Source: an uncultured Phycisphaerales bacterium (GTDB taxonomy: Bacteria > Planctomycetota > Phycisphaerae > Phycisphaerales > SM1A02). Taken from it: a stretch of 12,046 nucleotides of DNA. The notes beneath the pieces are model-generated. The model was given only the letters and a program-made list of their open reading frames with translations, ran no database searches and was not told where the DNA came from. The stretch covers positions 1 through 12,046 of the forward strand of contig CAMPIL010000075.1 in NCBI GenBank assembly GCA_946886375.1, read 5' to 3'. A program made the translations under genes and the position numbers. This document shows positions 1-6,971 of the stretch, piece by piece; positions within the stretch are counted from its first letter, which is position 1; every line of letters begins with the position of its first letter.

Positions 1-200
1 GCAGGCGCGCCAAATCCGAAGCAGGCGCGCCAAATCCGGGCGAGGCGCGCCAAATCCGAGGCGGGCGCGCCGTCCCCGCACGGGGCGCGCCAAATCCGAA
101 GCAGGCGCGCCAAATCTGAGGCAGGCGCGCCAAATCTGGGCGAGGCGCGCCAAATCCATTCCGGGGGCGGCAAATCTATTCCGGGGGCGGCAAACTTTTC
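1..200. repeat. 20-bp tandem repeat array with GGCGCGCC core, cut by window edge
   Basis: Ten consecutive 20-bp units in strict register. The consensus is close to GCAGGCGCGCCAAATCCGAG. Units 1-8 all keep the 8-bp palindrome GGCGCGCC, and seven of these follow it with AAATC; unit 4 has GTCCC instead. Units 9 and 10 are decayed: the core becomes GGGGGCGG, and AAATC persists only in unit 9. Units 1-3 resemble units 6-8, which suggests an older 100-bp duplication. The array starts at base 1, so its true length is unknown. The period is not a multiple of three and no frame gives a recognisable protein. There are no unique spacers between copies, so this is not a CRISPR array. Possible roles are a cluster of sites for a dimeric DNA-binding protein, an iteron-like array, or simply an expanded intergenic repeat. 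The sequence alone does not decide. Confidence 0.9.
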
Positions 201-446
201 GCGAAAGGACGATAACAGCGAGCGGCGTCGCCGGAATGAGGGATGCAGAGCGGGCAACGCCCGATGGCCCTTGCCAAGTTGCAGCCCCGTAGTGCGTTTC
301 AGCAAATAGGGTCGGTAGAGCGGCAGCGAAACCCACCTTTGCGTTGCAGAATTCCCCGTCATATGGTGGGTTTCGCTATCGCTCTACCCAACCTACAATT
401 GGCACACCCTGCTTGCTGATACATTTTAATGTAGAAGCGTTCAAAG
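201..446. other. Intergenic stretch between repeat array and first gene
   Basis: No gene was found between the array and the ATG at 447. Contents seen: a 10-bp palindrome TTTCGCGAAA at 197-206 straddling the array end, a small perfect stem CGGGC-AAC-GCCCG at 251-263, the large inverted repeat at 307-395 (listed separately), and AT-richer sequence at about 395-446 that may hold the promoter of the following gene. A weak candidate is TTGGCA at 399-404 with TACATT at 420-425; the 15-bp spacing is short, so this is not listed as a promoter. Confidence 0.6.
307..395. repeat. 31-bp imperfect inverted repeat, REP/MITE-like
   Basis: The left arm (307-337) and right arm (365-395) are reverse complements at 27 of 31 positions, with a 27-bp spacer. 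The innermost 13 bp (AGCGAAACCCACC and its complement) match perfectly. The arms, of the type TAGGGTNGGTAGAGCG...CCCACC, resemble palindromic elements that I recall as dispersed in many bacterial genomes and often grouped with REP sequences; that resemblance is from memory. Transcribed, it would fold into a long hairpin. It has no downstream T-run on either strand, so an intrinsic terminator is less likely than a dispersed repeat. Confidence 0.75.
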
Positions 447-920
447 ATGAGCCGCATCGCATCACCTCACGGCGCCTTACTTGTTGCAGTACTCATCGCA
501 CTATGTGGATTCGGTCTGGCAATGTTCTTGCCGCCGTGCCGAGGCGCTCAGCGATCAATTCAATATGAGTGCTGGACGGAAACAATTGAAACGCTCATTA
601 ATGCCTGGGGTATTCTGACTGTGTTTGGCATCACCATGATGAGCATGCCCTATGTGGCGAGCAGGGTAGCCAAAGGGACGTGGAATGCTGCGCTCGGTCC
701 GCTGTACACATTTGGCCTCTACGCAGGTGCACTTGCAGCTCATGTTGCGCTTGGAACAGCCGCAAACACCATTGGCGAGCGCCACGGCGCGCACATCTTC
801 TACGGCGACTCCGGCATGCGAGCGACAATCCTCTTTCTCATTGAGGCGCTTTGGTGCGCGCTGATATGGCTTGTTGTACTGATCGCGTCGCTTGCGAGTT
901 TTTGGCGAAGGATGCGGTAA
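447..920 (+). CDS. Small four-helix membrane protein, function unknown
   Basis: A 157-residue protein with four likely membrane helices at about residues 9-30, 47-70, 82-105 and 126-150, ending in a positively charged tail (FWRRMR). Three cysteines (C20, C31, C42) lie in or near the first helix and the loop after it. I do not recognise the family. The ATG at 447 is the first start in this frame that gives a full first helix; the upstream bases (GTTCAAAG) offer only a poor Shine-Dalgarno. The gene stands alone: repeats lie upstream and the next gene points toward it from the other strand. The hydrophobic pattern supports a real gene, and no competing frame here looks like a protein. Codon choice appears less GC-biased than in the neighbouring core genes, which could mean a more recent arrival, but this was judged by eye. 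Confidence 0.65.
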   Translation: MSRIASPHGALLVAVLIALCGFGLAMFLPPCRGAQRSIQYECWTETIETLINAWGILTVFGITMMSMPYVASRVAKGTWNAALGPLYTFGLYAGALAAHVALGTAANTIGERHGAHIFYGDSGMRATILFLIEALWCALIWLVVLIASLASFWRRMR

Positions 921-1080
921 ACAACAATTCGCCGCGCCGCCGCCTCCGCTCGCACCTTCCACAACACCGTCACCTTGATCTCGCCGGCGGGGTCTGGCAC
1001 TGAAGATGACGCTCATCCCAGGTCCGCCAACGCGCTTGCGCAATCGCATCGTCAGGGCCCCGGCTCACGCCTTCCATTCG

Positions 1081-1500
1081 CTACTCGGACTGCGCGATTT
1101 CCAGATCGTGCTTAGGCGTGTAGTGGAACTCCAGATATCGCGCCACGTAATCCAGGATGCTCAGGGCTTCGGGGATGTCGGGGTTGCTCGTCGGGCCCAT
1201 TGGGTCGAAGCGCATGCCTCGGAAGCGCGCGACGGCGTCTTCGATCGTCAGGCCGTATTGCAGCGCGATGCTGAACGCTCTGCAGAAACCCTGCACCATG
1301 CCCGAGAGCGTCGAGCCTTCTTTAGACATTTTGATGAAGATTTCGCCAGGCTGGCCGTCCTCAAACAGGCCGATGGTGAGATAGCCTTCGTGGCCTGCGA
1401 TGGCGAATTTGTGTGTGGTGGACCGCCGTGTGGTGGGCAGGATCGCGCGCTTGTTGGTGACGATCATGGGTTTGTCCGCCTCGCTGCTCATTCCCGGCAT
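1081..1500 (-). CDS. Stand-alone NrdJ C-terminal (TSCPD-type) domain protein
   Basis: About 139 residues. From roughly residue 28 to the end it matches the region near the C-terminus of adenosylcobalamin-dependent (class II) ribonucleotide reductases: THKFAIAGHEGYLTIGL, then DGQPGEIFIKMSKEGSTLSG, ALQYGL, the MRFDPMG block and the SILDYVARYLEF block. In full-length NrdJ this segment follows the catalytic barrel. Here there is no barrel, no catalytic cysteine set and no C-terminal zinc-finger cysteines, so the protein cannot reduce nucleotides by itself. It may be an accessory or regulatory subunit, or a domain reused for another purpose. The frame stays open upstream to an ATG at 1581, but those residues look unlike the family. 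Starts at 1500 or 1491 are more plausible, with GGTAAG just upstream of 1500. It is probably the last gene of the mfd-led unit, about 110 bp after the preceding gene. Confidence 0.8.
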   Translation of the reverse strand: MPGMSSEADKPMIVTNKRAILPTTRRSTTHKFAIAGHEGYLTIGLFEDGQPGEIFIKMSKEGSTLSGMVQGFCRAFSIALQYGLTIEDAVARFRGMRFDPMGPTSNPDIPEALSILDYVARYLEFHYTPKHDLEIAQSE

Positions 1501-1611
1501 CTTACCGCGATCGTGCGAGTCGATCGGACGGGTGGATTTCCGGTTCCAGAAGCATCGGCGAAAGCCGCGGAATGCCTGCAAGATTGGGCGATCGGCGGGT
1601 GTTTGAATCGT

Positions 1612-2556
1612 TTACAGATTGTGGATTCGCCATGCTGCGAGGCAGGCGGCTGCGATGATGACGGCGAGGCCGATGACCAATGCGGCCCGGCCGCGCCACC
1701 GCATCAGAAACGCCGCGCCGCCGGCGACCGCAATCGCGGCGATCGCTTCGATGGAATACGCGCCGAAGCCGTAGGCGATGCGATGGACCGGATCAGCGCT
1801 GCCGGACTGAATCGCCCGAATGACCTGCGGCGTCAGTCGCACCAGCGAGATTGCGCCCAGGCCGGCGAGAAAACCGTAGGTCATCGCCCATCCTCCGATC
1901 CGCATGACCGCATCCGCACCCGCAAGGCGCGCCGCTGCGGCCAGCGACATGGCGACGCCGCCCAGGACCAGGCCGCAACTGACGTTGAGGTGCGCTGACG
2001 GAACGTACAGTGTCGCCATTCCCTGCGCAAGGGCGCAAAGCAGAGCCATCGTCATGCCCCAGCCGGCGCGAAGTTGGGTCGGTGTGAGTTGCTCGGCATG
2101 CGAGGCATCGGGCGTGTTCATCCACAACAGCACCGCGACGATCGCAAAAGCGCACTGGCCCATCCACATCGTGAGATCGTGGGCTGCCCCGAGCAACAGC
2201 AGGACGAATCCAACGCTGCCCCAGATCAGGAATTGAATGGATGTGACCGGCCCCGCTGCACGATGAGTTGGTTCGCTGCGCGCTGCGGTGCAGAGCGCAA
2301 GGCCAAGCGCCAGGACAGCCGCGACCACGGGGCCGCCAATCGGCATCCAACCTGCGCCTGCGACATCGCCGTGAATCCGCGCGGTGAAGAACATCATGGG
2401 CAGGACGATGGCGACGGGCGCCCAGACATCGGTCATCAACGCGGAAACGGCGCGGTCATCGATGCTGATGAACACCTTTCGCCGCAGTTGCTCCACCATG
2501 AGCACGGCGAACATCGCCTGGGCTGCGAGAGGGAGAATGCTCGTCCATTCAACCAT
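1612..2556 (-). CDS. Polytopic membrane protein, about ten helices, function unknown
   Basis: A 314-residue, strongly hydrophobic protein. Likely membrane helices lie near residues 5-24, 43-62, 70-92, 104-125, 130-147, 164-186, 189-212, 220-241, 259-286 and 291-313. The loops are short, the longest being about residues 148-163 and 242-258, and no large soluble domain is present. I see no nucleotide-binding motif, transporter signature or catalytic motif, so no function is assigned. It may be a permease-like or integral scaffold protein. The ATG at 2556 lies only 21 bp after the mfd stop codon on the same strand, so the two are very probably co-transcribed; no clear Shine-Dalgarno is visible, which is compatible with translational coupling to mfd. 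The product is alanine-rich, as expected in a GC-rich genome. Confidence 0.8.
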   Translation of the reverse strand: MVEWTSILPLAAQAMFAVLMVEQLRRKVFISIDDRAVSALMTDVWAPVAIVLPMMFFTARIHGDVAGAGWMPIGGPVVAAVLALGLALCTAARSEPTHRAAGPVTSIQFLIWGSVGFVLLLLGAAHDLTMWMGQCAFAIVAVLLWMNTPDASHAEQLTPTQLRAGWGMTMALLCALAQGMATLYVPSAHLNVSCGLVLGGVAMSLAAAARLAGADAVMRIGGWAMTYGFLAGLGAISLVRLTPQVIRAIQSGSADPVHRIAYGFGAYSIEAIAAIAVAGGAAFLMRWRGRAALVIGLAVIIAAACLAAWRIHNL

Positions 2557-2577
2557 GGGCGACAGTGTAGCGGCGAC

Positions 2578-5500
2578 TCATCGAGGGTTTGCGATGGCGG
2601 GTTCAGGTTGCGGCGCGGGCGCGGCTGGCGCATCGCTCGGCCGCAGTCGCGCACGCAACACGTTGAGCAGCGTGTCGCCTTCAAAGTACGACTTGGGCGG
2701 ACGGTAATAGACTTCGGCCACGCCATCGGCATCGGGCTGTCCGACGAAGCGCAGCGTTCCCTTGGCGCCTTTCATGTGAGGTTCCAGGTCCGATGGACGC
2801 CTGGTGCGGAAGATGATGTCGTCTTCGTGACGCGTGATGGACTGCACGCCCAGGGTCGCGGCGGAGATTTGCAATTCGGCAAGTTGAATGTGAAGCCGCG
2901 CGGTTCGCGGCAGGTCGCCGTACGCGCTGACCAGATCGTGTTCAATTTGTTGGAGCGTCTGCAGATCATTCGCGCGGCTGATGCGGCGATAGGCGTCCAT
3001 CCGTCGCGCATCGGACGGAATGTAACCCTTGGGAATGCTGCCGGTGATGCCGATGTCGATGGTGGCTTCGAGGGCGACCACGGGGCGTTCGTTCTTGAGG
3101 TCAGCGACGGCGTGTTCCAGCAGTTGGCAGTACATTTCATAGCCGACGGTGGCGATGTGGCCGGACTGTTCAGCCCCGAGCAGGTTGCCCGCGCCGCGGA
3201 TTTCCAGGTCGCGCAGGGCGATTTTGAATCCAGCGCCGAGCATGGAGAAGTTCTCCAGCGCGCTCAGGCGTTTCATCGCCACTTCACTGATGACGCGATC
3301 CTTGGGCAGAATGAGGTAGCAATACGCGCGATGCTTGTACCGCCCGACGCGGCCCCTGAGTTGGTGCAGTTCAGAAAGGCCGAAGCGGTGGGCATCGTTG
3401 ATGAACATCGTGTTTGCGGTGGGAATGTCGATGCCGGACTCGATGATGGTGGTGCACACGAGGATGTCCGCCTGTCGCCGCATGAACTTGAGCATGACGG
3501 ACTCGAGTTGCCGGGCCGGCATCTGGCCGTGGCCGACAATCACCTTCGCATTGGGCGCGAGTTGCTGCACTTGGGCCGCGACATCGTCAATGGACTGCAC
3601 GCGATTGTGGACGAAGAAGATCTGCCCTTCGCGTGCAAGTTCACGCTCGATGGCCTGCTTGATGCGCTTCTTGTTCGCGCTGATGACCTCCGTCACGATC
3701 GCGCGCCGATCCAGCGGGGCGGTCGTGAGTGAACTGATGTCGCGCAAGCCCAGCAGCGACATGTGCCGCGTGCGCGGGATGGGCGTGGCGCTCATGGTCA
3801 GGACGTCGGCTGTCGTGCGGAATTCAAGCAGTTTGTTCTTGTGCTCCACGCCGAAGCGCTGCTCTTCATCGATCACGACCATGCCGAGGTCAGCGAACTT
3901 GACATCCTTGCTCAGCAGCCGATGCGTGCCGATGATGATGTCAATCTGTCCTCTGCGCAGGGCTTCGATGGTCTGCTTCTGCTCGGCGTCGGTCTTGAAA
4001 CGGCTGATGGATTCGATGCGGAAGGGATAATCCGCGAATCGCTCGCGAAAGGTGCGCTCGTGCTGCTCGGCGAGCACCGTGGTGGGCACGAGCACCGCGA
4101 CCTGCTTGCCGAATTCCGAGGCTTTGAACGCGCCGCGAATGGCGACTTCGGTCTTGCCGAAACCGACATCGCCGCAGATCAGACGATCCATCGGCCGGGC
4201 ATCGGTCATGTCGCGCTTCATCGCGGCGATGGCCGCAAGTTGATCCTCGGTTTCCTCGTAGGGGAACTCGGCCTCGAACTCCTTCTGCCAGGTGGTATCG
4301 GCGGGAAAGCGCGTGCCGGGCAGAGCCTCGCGCGCGGCCTGGATGCGCAGCATTTCTCCGGCCAGATCGCGCACGGCCTCGGAGACCTGCTCCTTCTGGC
4401 GCGACCACCCCTTGCCGCCAAGCGTGGAAAGTTTCGGCTCGCCGTGAAACGCGCCGATGTATTTCTGCACCAATTCGATCTTCGATGCAGGCACGTGCAA
4501 CTTCGCACGCCCGGCGAATTCCAGCGTGAGGAACTCTTCGTTGGACTCATTTCCGGGCGAGACTTTCTGATCCAACGTCTTGAGTCCGGCGAACCGCGCA
4601 ATGCCGTGGTCGCGATGCACGACGAAGTCGCCCGGCTGCAGGTCGATGAAGGAATCAAGACTTCGCCCTCCGATGCCGCCTGCCCCCGCCGCAACGCGCC
4701 GAATTCGACGCCGCGTGTCGTAGCGGTGAAGCAGTTCGTGGTACGGAACGAGTGCGATTGAATTGTCTCGCGACGAGACGGATTCAGCAGTCTGGTTCCA
4801 GATGAAGCCGCGGTGCAGGTAATGCTCTTGGATTTCGATGCTGGCCTTGGGCGAGAATTCAGCCAGCAATTCGCGCATGCGCTGGGTTTCGCCTTGGTTC
4901 TGGCAGAGCACGAAGGTGCGGTGCTCACCCGCCAACTCCGACAACTCGACGAACGCTTCGGTCGCGTTCTCCGAAAACGCAGGCAGTTGCTGCGCCGGAA
5001 TTTCGACCGCCGCATCGCCTGCGTGTCCGGCGGCAAATTGATTGACATCCACCAGCGCGTGGCATCGCTCGGCGAGCGATTTCATCACCGCGGGCGGGCC
5101 GTAAATGCCACGAGCATCAGACGCCCGATCAAAATAACTTCGCCCCTGCTCGGTGATCTCCACCAACTCCGCGAGAAGAGCGACAGTTTCTGCTGGAAGA
5201 TGCGTGGCCAGCGGCGTCATGCCCTCATCGGTCTGCAATTTCTCCAGCGTCGCACCGACAACCTGCACCTGATCGATCCGCCTGTCCGATCCCATCGTGC
5301 CCAGGTCGATCTCGTGAATGGCGTCCACTTCATCGCCGAAGAGGTCGATACGCGCGGGACTCATGCCCGGCGGGAAGATATCAATGATGCCGCCGCGCAC
5401 CGCGAACTCGCCGGGACTGTCAATGGTTTCGACGCGGCGATACCCGGCCTCGGCCAGCCAGCGTGCGAATTCCGTCGCGTCAATTCGATCGCCGCGATTG

Positions 5501-5949
5501 ATCACCCGAAGCATTTGCGACAGCCGATCGGGCCGGGGCACTGCTTGCATCAGCGCCTGAATCGGGGCGACGATGATTTGCGGAATCGACTTGCCTTCGA
5601 TCAACCTGCGGACCAGCAGCAACCGTTCCGCCAGCAGATCGAGGCTGACCGAAGACTCGCCGGGCGTCAATTCCATCGCGGGGAATTTGGCCGCGTCGAA
5701 TCCCAGCGCTTCCAGTTCGTCCACGGCCTCATCGGCCTCATCCAGGTGAGCCACCATCAACAACACCGGGCGTTTCAACTGCTGGTGAAGCGCGGCGGCA
5801 ACCAGCGTGGTGCTTGAGCCGATCGCCCCCCGCGCGGAAATCGCCTCGCCCGCTCCGGGTGTTGCAGCACCGATCATGGCGGACAATCGGCGCACCGCTG
5901 GTGATTCCGCCAAGGCGTTGAACCAGGATGTCGATTTCACTTCAGGCAT
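2578..5949 (-). CDS. mfd: Transcription-repair coupling factor Mfd
   Basis: A 1123-residue DNA translocase (E. coli Mfd has 1148). Mfd binds RNA polymerase stalled at DNA lesions, pushes it off, and recruits UvrA for nucleotide excision repair. Domains in order: a UvrB-like N-terminal module without a working ATPase (FPAMELTPGE, residues about 80-110); the RNA polymerase-interacting domain around 430-500, beginning PGDFVVHRDHGIARF; the RecG-like helicase motor with Walker A GDVGFGKTE near 595, DEEQ near 695, SATPIPRTRHMSL near 730 and LRGRVGR near 866; the RecG-type translocation motif RGAGNLLGAEQSGH near 925; and the C-terminal TRCF domain from about 970, ending in an alanine/proline-rich tail. 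The frame is open up to an ATG at 6150, but the extra 67 residues look unlike the family and would overrun the divergent promoter, so the ATG at 5949 is preferred. It is the first gene of a likely three-gene unit. Confidence 0.97.
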   Translation of the reverse strand: MPEVKSTSWFNALAESPAVRRLSAMIGAATPGAGEAISARGAIGSSTTLVAAALHQQLKRPVLLMVAHLDEADEAVDELEALGFDAAKFPAMELTPGESSVSLDLLAERLLLVRRLIEGKSIPQIIVAPIQALMQAVPRPDRLSQMLRVINRGDRIDATEFARWLAEAGYRRVETIDSPGEFAVRGGIIDIFPPGMSPARIDLFGDEVDAIHEIDLGTMGSDRRIDQVQVVGATLEKLQTDEGMTPLATHLPAETVALLAELVEITEQGRSYFDRASDARGIYGPPAVMKSLAERCHALVDVNQFAAGHAGDAAVEIPAQQLPAFSENATEAFVELSELAGEHRTFVLCQNQGETQRMRELLAEFSPKASIEIQEHYLHRGFIWNQTAESVSSRDNSIALVPYHELLHRYDTRRRIRRVAAGAGGIGGRSLDSFIDLQPGDFVVHRDHGIARFAGLKTLDQKVSPGNESNEEFLTLEFAGRAKLHVPASKIELVQKYIGAFHGEPKLSTLGGKGWSRQKEQVSEAVRDLAGEMLRIQAAREALPGTRFPADTTWQKEFEAEFPYEETEDQLAAIAAMKRDMTDARPMDRLICGDVGFGKTEVAIRGAFKASEFGKQVAVLVPTTVLAEQHERTFRERFADYPFRIESISRFKTDAEQKQTIEALRRGQIDIIIGTHRLLSKDVKFADLGMVVIDEEQRFGVEHKNKLLEFRTTADVLTMSATPIPRTRHMSLLGLRDISSLTTAPLDRRAIVTEVISANKKRIKQAIERELAREGQIFFVHNRVQSIDDVAAQVQQLAPNAKVIVGHGQMPARQLESVMLKFMRRQADILVCTTIIESGIDIPTANTMFINDAHRFGLSELHQLRGRVGRYKHRAYCYLILPKDRVISEVAMKRLSALENFSMLGAGFKIALRDLEIRGAGNLLGAEQSGHIATVGYEMYCQLLEHAVADLKNERPVVALEATIDIGITGSIPKGYIPSDARRMDAYRRISRANDLQTLQQIEHDLVSAYGDLPRTARLHIQLAELQISAATLGVQSITRHEDDIIFRTRRPSDLEPHMKGAKGTLRFVGQPDADGVAEVYYRPPKSYFEGDTLLNVLRARLRPSDAPAAPAPQPEPAIANPR

Positions 5950-6033
5950 GAGTCTGCTTGGTGATTTGCGCGCATAACCGAGCCGCCCGATCGGGAAATG
6001 ATCGGCGGTCCGCGCAATTTCCAATATCCTTTC

Positions 6034-6063
6034 ATTGTAGGGGTTGATCCGGCCAACTGTCTG
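6034..6063 (-). promoter_or_regulatory. Candidate promoter for mfd
   Basis: On the minus strand CAGACA (6063-6058) is followed after 18 bp by TACAAT (6039-6034), a fair sigma-70-type pair with a good -10 and a weak -35. It would give a leader of about 80 nt before the mfd ATG at 5949. It was found by eye and has no other support. Confidence 0.35.
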
Positions 6064-6109
6064 CGTGGAACGGCCGGTCGACAGCCTTCCGTGCGGCTTT
6101 CCCGCGTGA

Positions 6110-6138
6110 TTGCCCCTGCCTGCCTCTGCCGATAGAAT
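6110..6138 (+). promoter_or_regulatory. Candidate sigma-70-type promoter for the YfgM-like gene
   Basis: TTGCCC (6110-6115), 17 bp, then TAGAAT (6133-6138): close to consensus in both boxes with ideal spacing. Transcription would begin near 6145, leaving about 23 nt of leader containing the Shine-Dalgarno at 6157-6162. It sits in the divergent region shared with mfd. Confidence 0.6.
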
Positions 6139-6156
6139 CTGCACTTTCATCGCCAG

Positions 6157-6162
6157 CAGGAG
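6157..6162 (+). promoter_or_regulatory. Ribosome binding site fixing the start at 6168
   Basis: CAGGAG lies five bases before the ATG at 6168. It is the clearest Shine-Dalgarno I found in the window and supports this start over later in-frame ATGs. Confidence 0.7.
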
Positions 6163-6167
6163 TATCC

Positions 6168-6923
6168 ATGGATCGTGAACGCCTCAAGGAAGTGCATCAG
6201 AGCGACCTGACCGAAGGCCGCATCAACCAGGATTTTCTGGACTGGCTGAAAACCAAAGGCACCTCGTGGCTGCTGGTGGTGGTGGTTGCGCTTTTCGCGT
6301 ACATGGCAATGGTGCGCTGGAAGCATTCCAAGACCCAGTATCAGGCCCAAGCGTGGAATGAACTGGGCAAGTCGCAGCTGCCAAGCAGTCTTGAAGACAT
6401 GGCAGACAAATACAAAGATGTCGGCGCTGTCTCGCACCTGGCGAGATTGAACGCGGCGAGCCAGTTGCTCGGCGCAGTGCAGGCGGGCAACATGCTCGGC
6501 GCAGAATCCGAAACGCCCACGCCGCTGACCGAAGAAGCGCGAGCCGACTACCTCGACAAGGCCGATCGCCTGTACACCCGCATCGTGGAAGACGATGACC
6601 AGTCTGCGTCGATGACATTGATCGTCGCCAACGCCCTGACCGGCCGCGCGACCGTGGCCGAGTCCAAGGGTGATTTTGACCAGGCCCGGCAGTATTACGA
6701 TAAGGCGGCTGCCCGCGCTGAATCGGTGTACCCGCAACTGGCACACAAGGCACGCGAGCGTGCGGCTTCGGTCGATGCACGAGCCCAGGCCATCATGCTG
6801 CCGAGCCGCGCGGATGTGACTGCGATGCAGCAGAAGCAGACCGAAGCACCCAAGACGGACCCGGTGTGGATGGAGCCGTGGATGCGGGAACTCGTCCTGC
6901 CTGCGGATGGCTCCACGCAGTGA
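6168..6923 (+). CDS. Single-pass membrane protein, YfgM-like with TPR-type C-domain
   Basis: A 251-residue protein. The first 30 residues are charged and cytoplasmic in style (INQDFLDWLKTKG just before the helix). One membrane helix follows at about 32-49, flanked by WKHSK, and then a long helical, alanine-rich soluble part. Residues about 140-185 (ALTGRATVAESKGDFDQARQYYDKAAA) read as a tetratricopeptide-like helix pair. This layout, with a short N-terminus, one signal-anchor helix and an outward-facing TPR region, is that of the YfgM family, whose E. coli member associates with the SecYEG translocon and the periplasmic chaperone PpiD. The match is by architecture and local resemblance and not by a decisive motif, so a role at the translocon is only a suggestion. 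The tail (residues about 200-251) looks disordered until MEPWMRELVLP. The gene has its own promoter, and the pseudouridine synthase gene follows after 48 bp on the same strand. Confidence 0.7.
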   Translation: MDRERLKEVHQSDLTEGRINQDFLDWLKTKGTSWLLVVVVALFAYMAMVRWKHSKTQYQAQAWNELGKSQLPSSLEDMADKYKDVGAVSHLARLNAASQLLGAVQAGNMLGAESETPTPLTEEARADYLDKADRLYTRIVEDDDQSASMTLIVANALTGRATVAESKGDFDQARQYYDKAAARAESVYPQLAHKARERAASVDARAQAIMLPSRADVTAMQQKQTEAPKTDPVWMEPWMRELVLPADGSTQ

Positions 6924-6971
6924 AACTGACGCGGCCGCGAGTCGCCCGTGGTGATGAGCCGCTGATGGCCG

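Noticed and set aside
1..200. CRISPR array
   Set aside because: Units are contiguous 20-bp direct repeats with no unique spacers, and no cas gene is nearby.
1..309. Open frame on the + strand from the left edge to a TAG at 307, possibly the end of a gene
   Set aside because: The repeat unit carries almost no stop codons on either strand, so several frames are open by composition. The product is a low-complexity arginine/alanine-rich repeat with no family resemblance.
307..395. Intrinsic terminator
   Set aside because: The stem is long and the spacer is 27 bp, with no T-run after either arm; a dispersed REP-like repeat fits better.
555..1049. Minus-strand reading frame opposite the small membrane protein
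   Set aside because: Its product is a charged, cysteine- and arginine-rich string with no domain character, while the + strand frame gives four clean membrane helices.
921..1080. Possible terminator or small RNA in the gap between convergent genes
   Set aside because: Only short GC palindromes such as GGGCCC were seen, with no stem followed by a T-run and no tRNA-like fold.
1006..1998. Long + strand frame across the NrdJ-tail and membrane protein genes
   Set aside because: It is antisense to two better-supported genes and its translation is low-complexity with no recognisable family.
2074..5817. Series of long + strand frames opposite mfd (2074-3732, 3763-4761, 4813-5817)
   Set aside because: These are antisense shadows created by GC-rich codon bias in mfd, whose full set of domains is intact on the minus strand.
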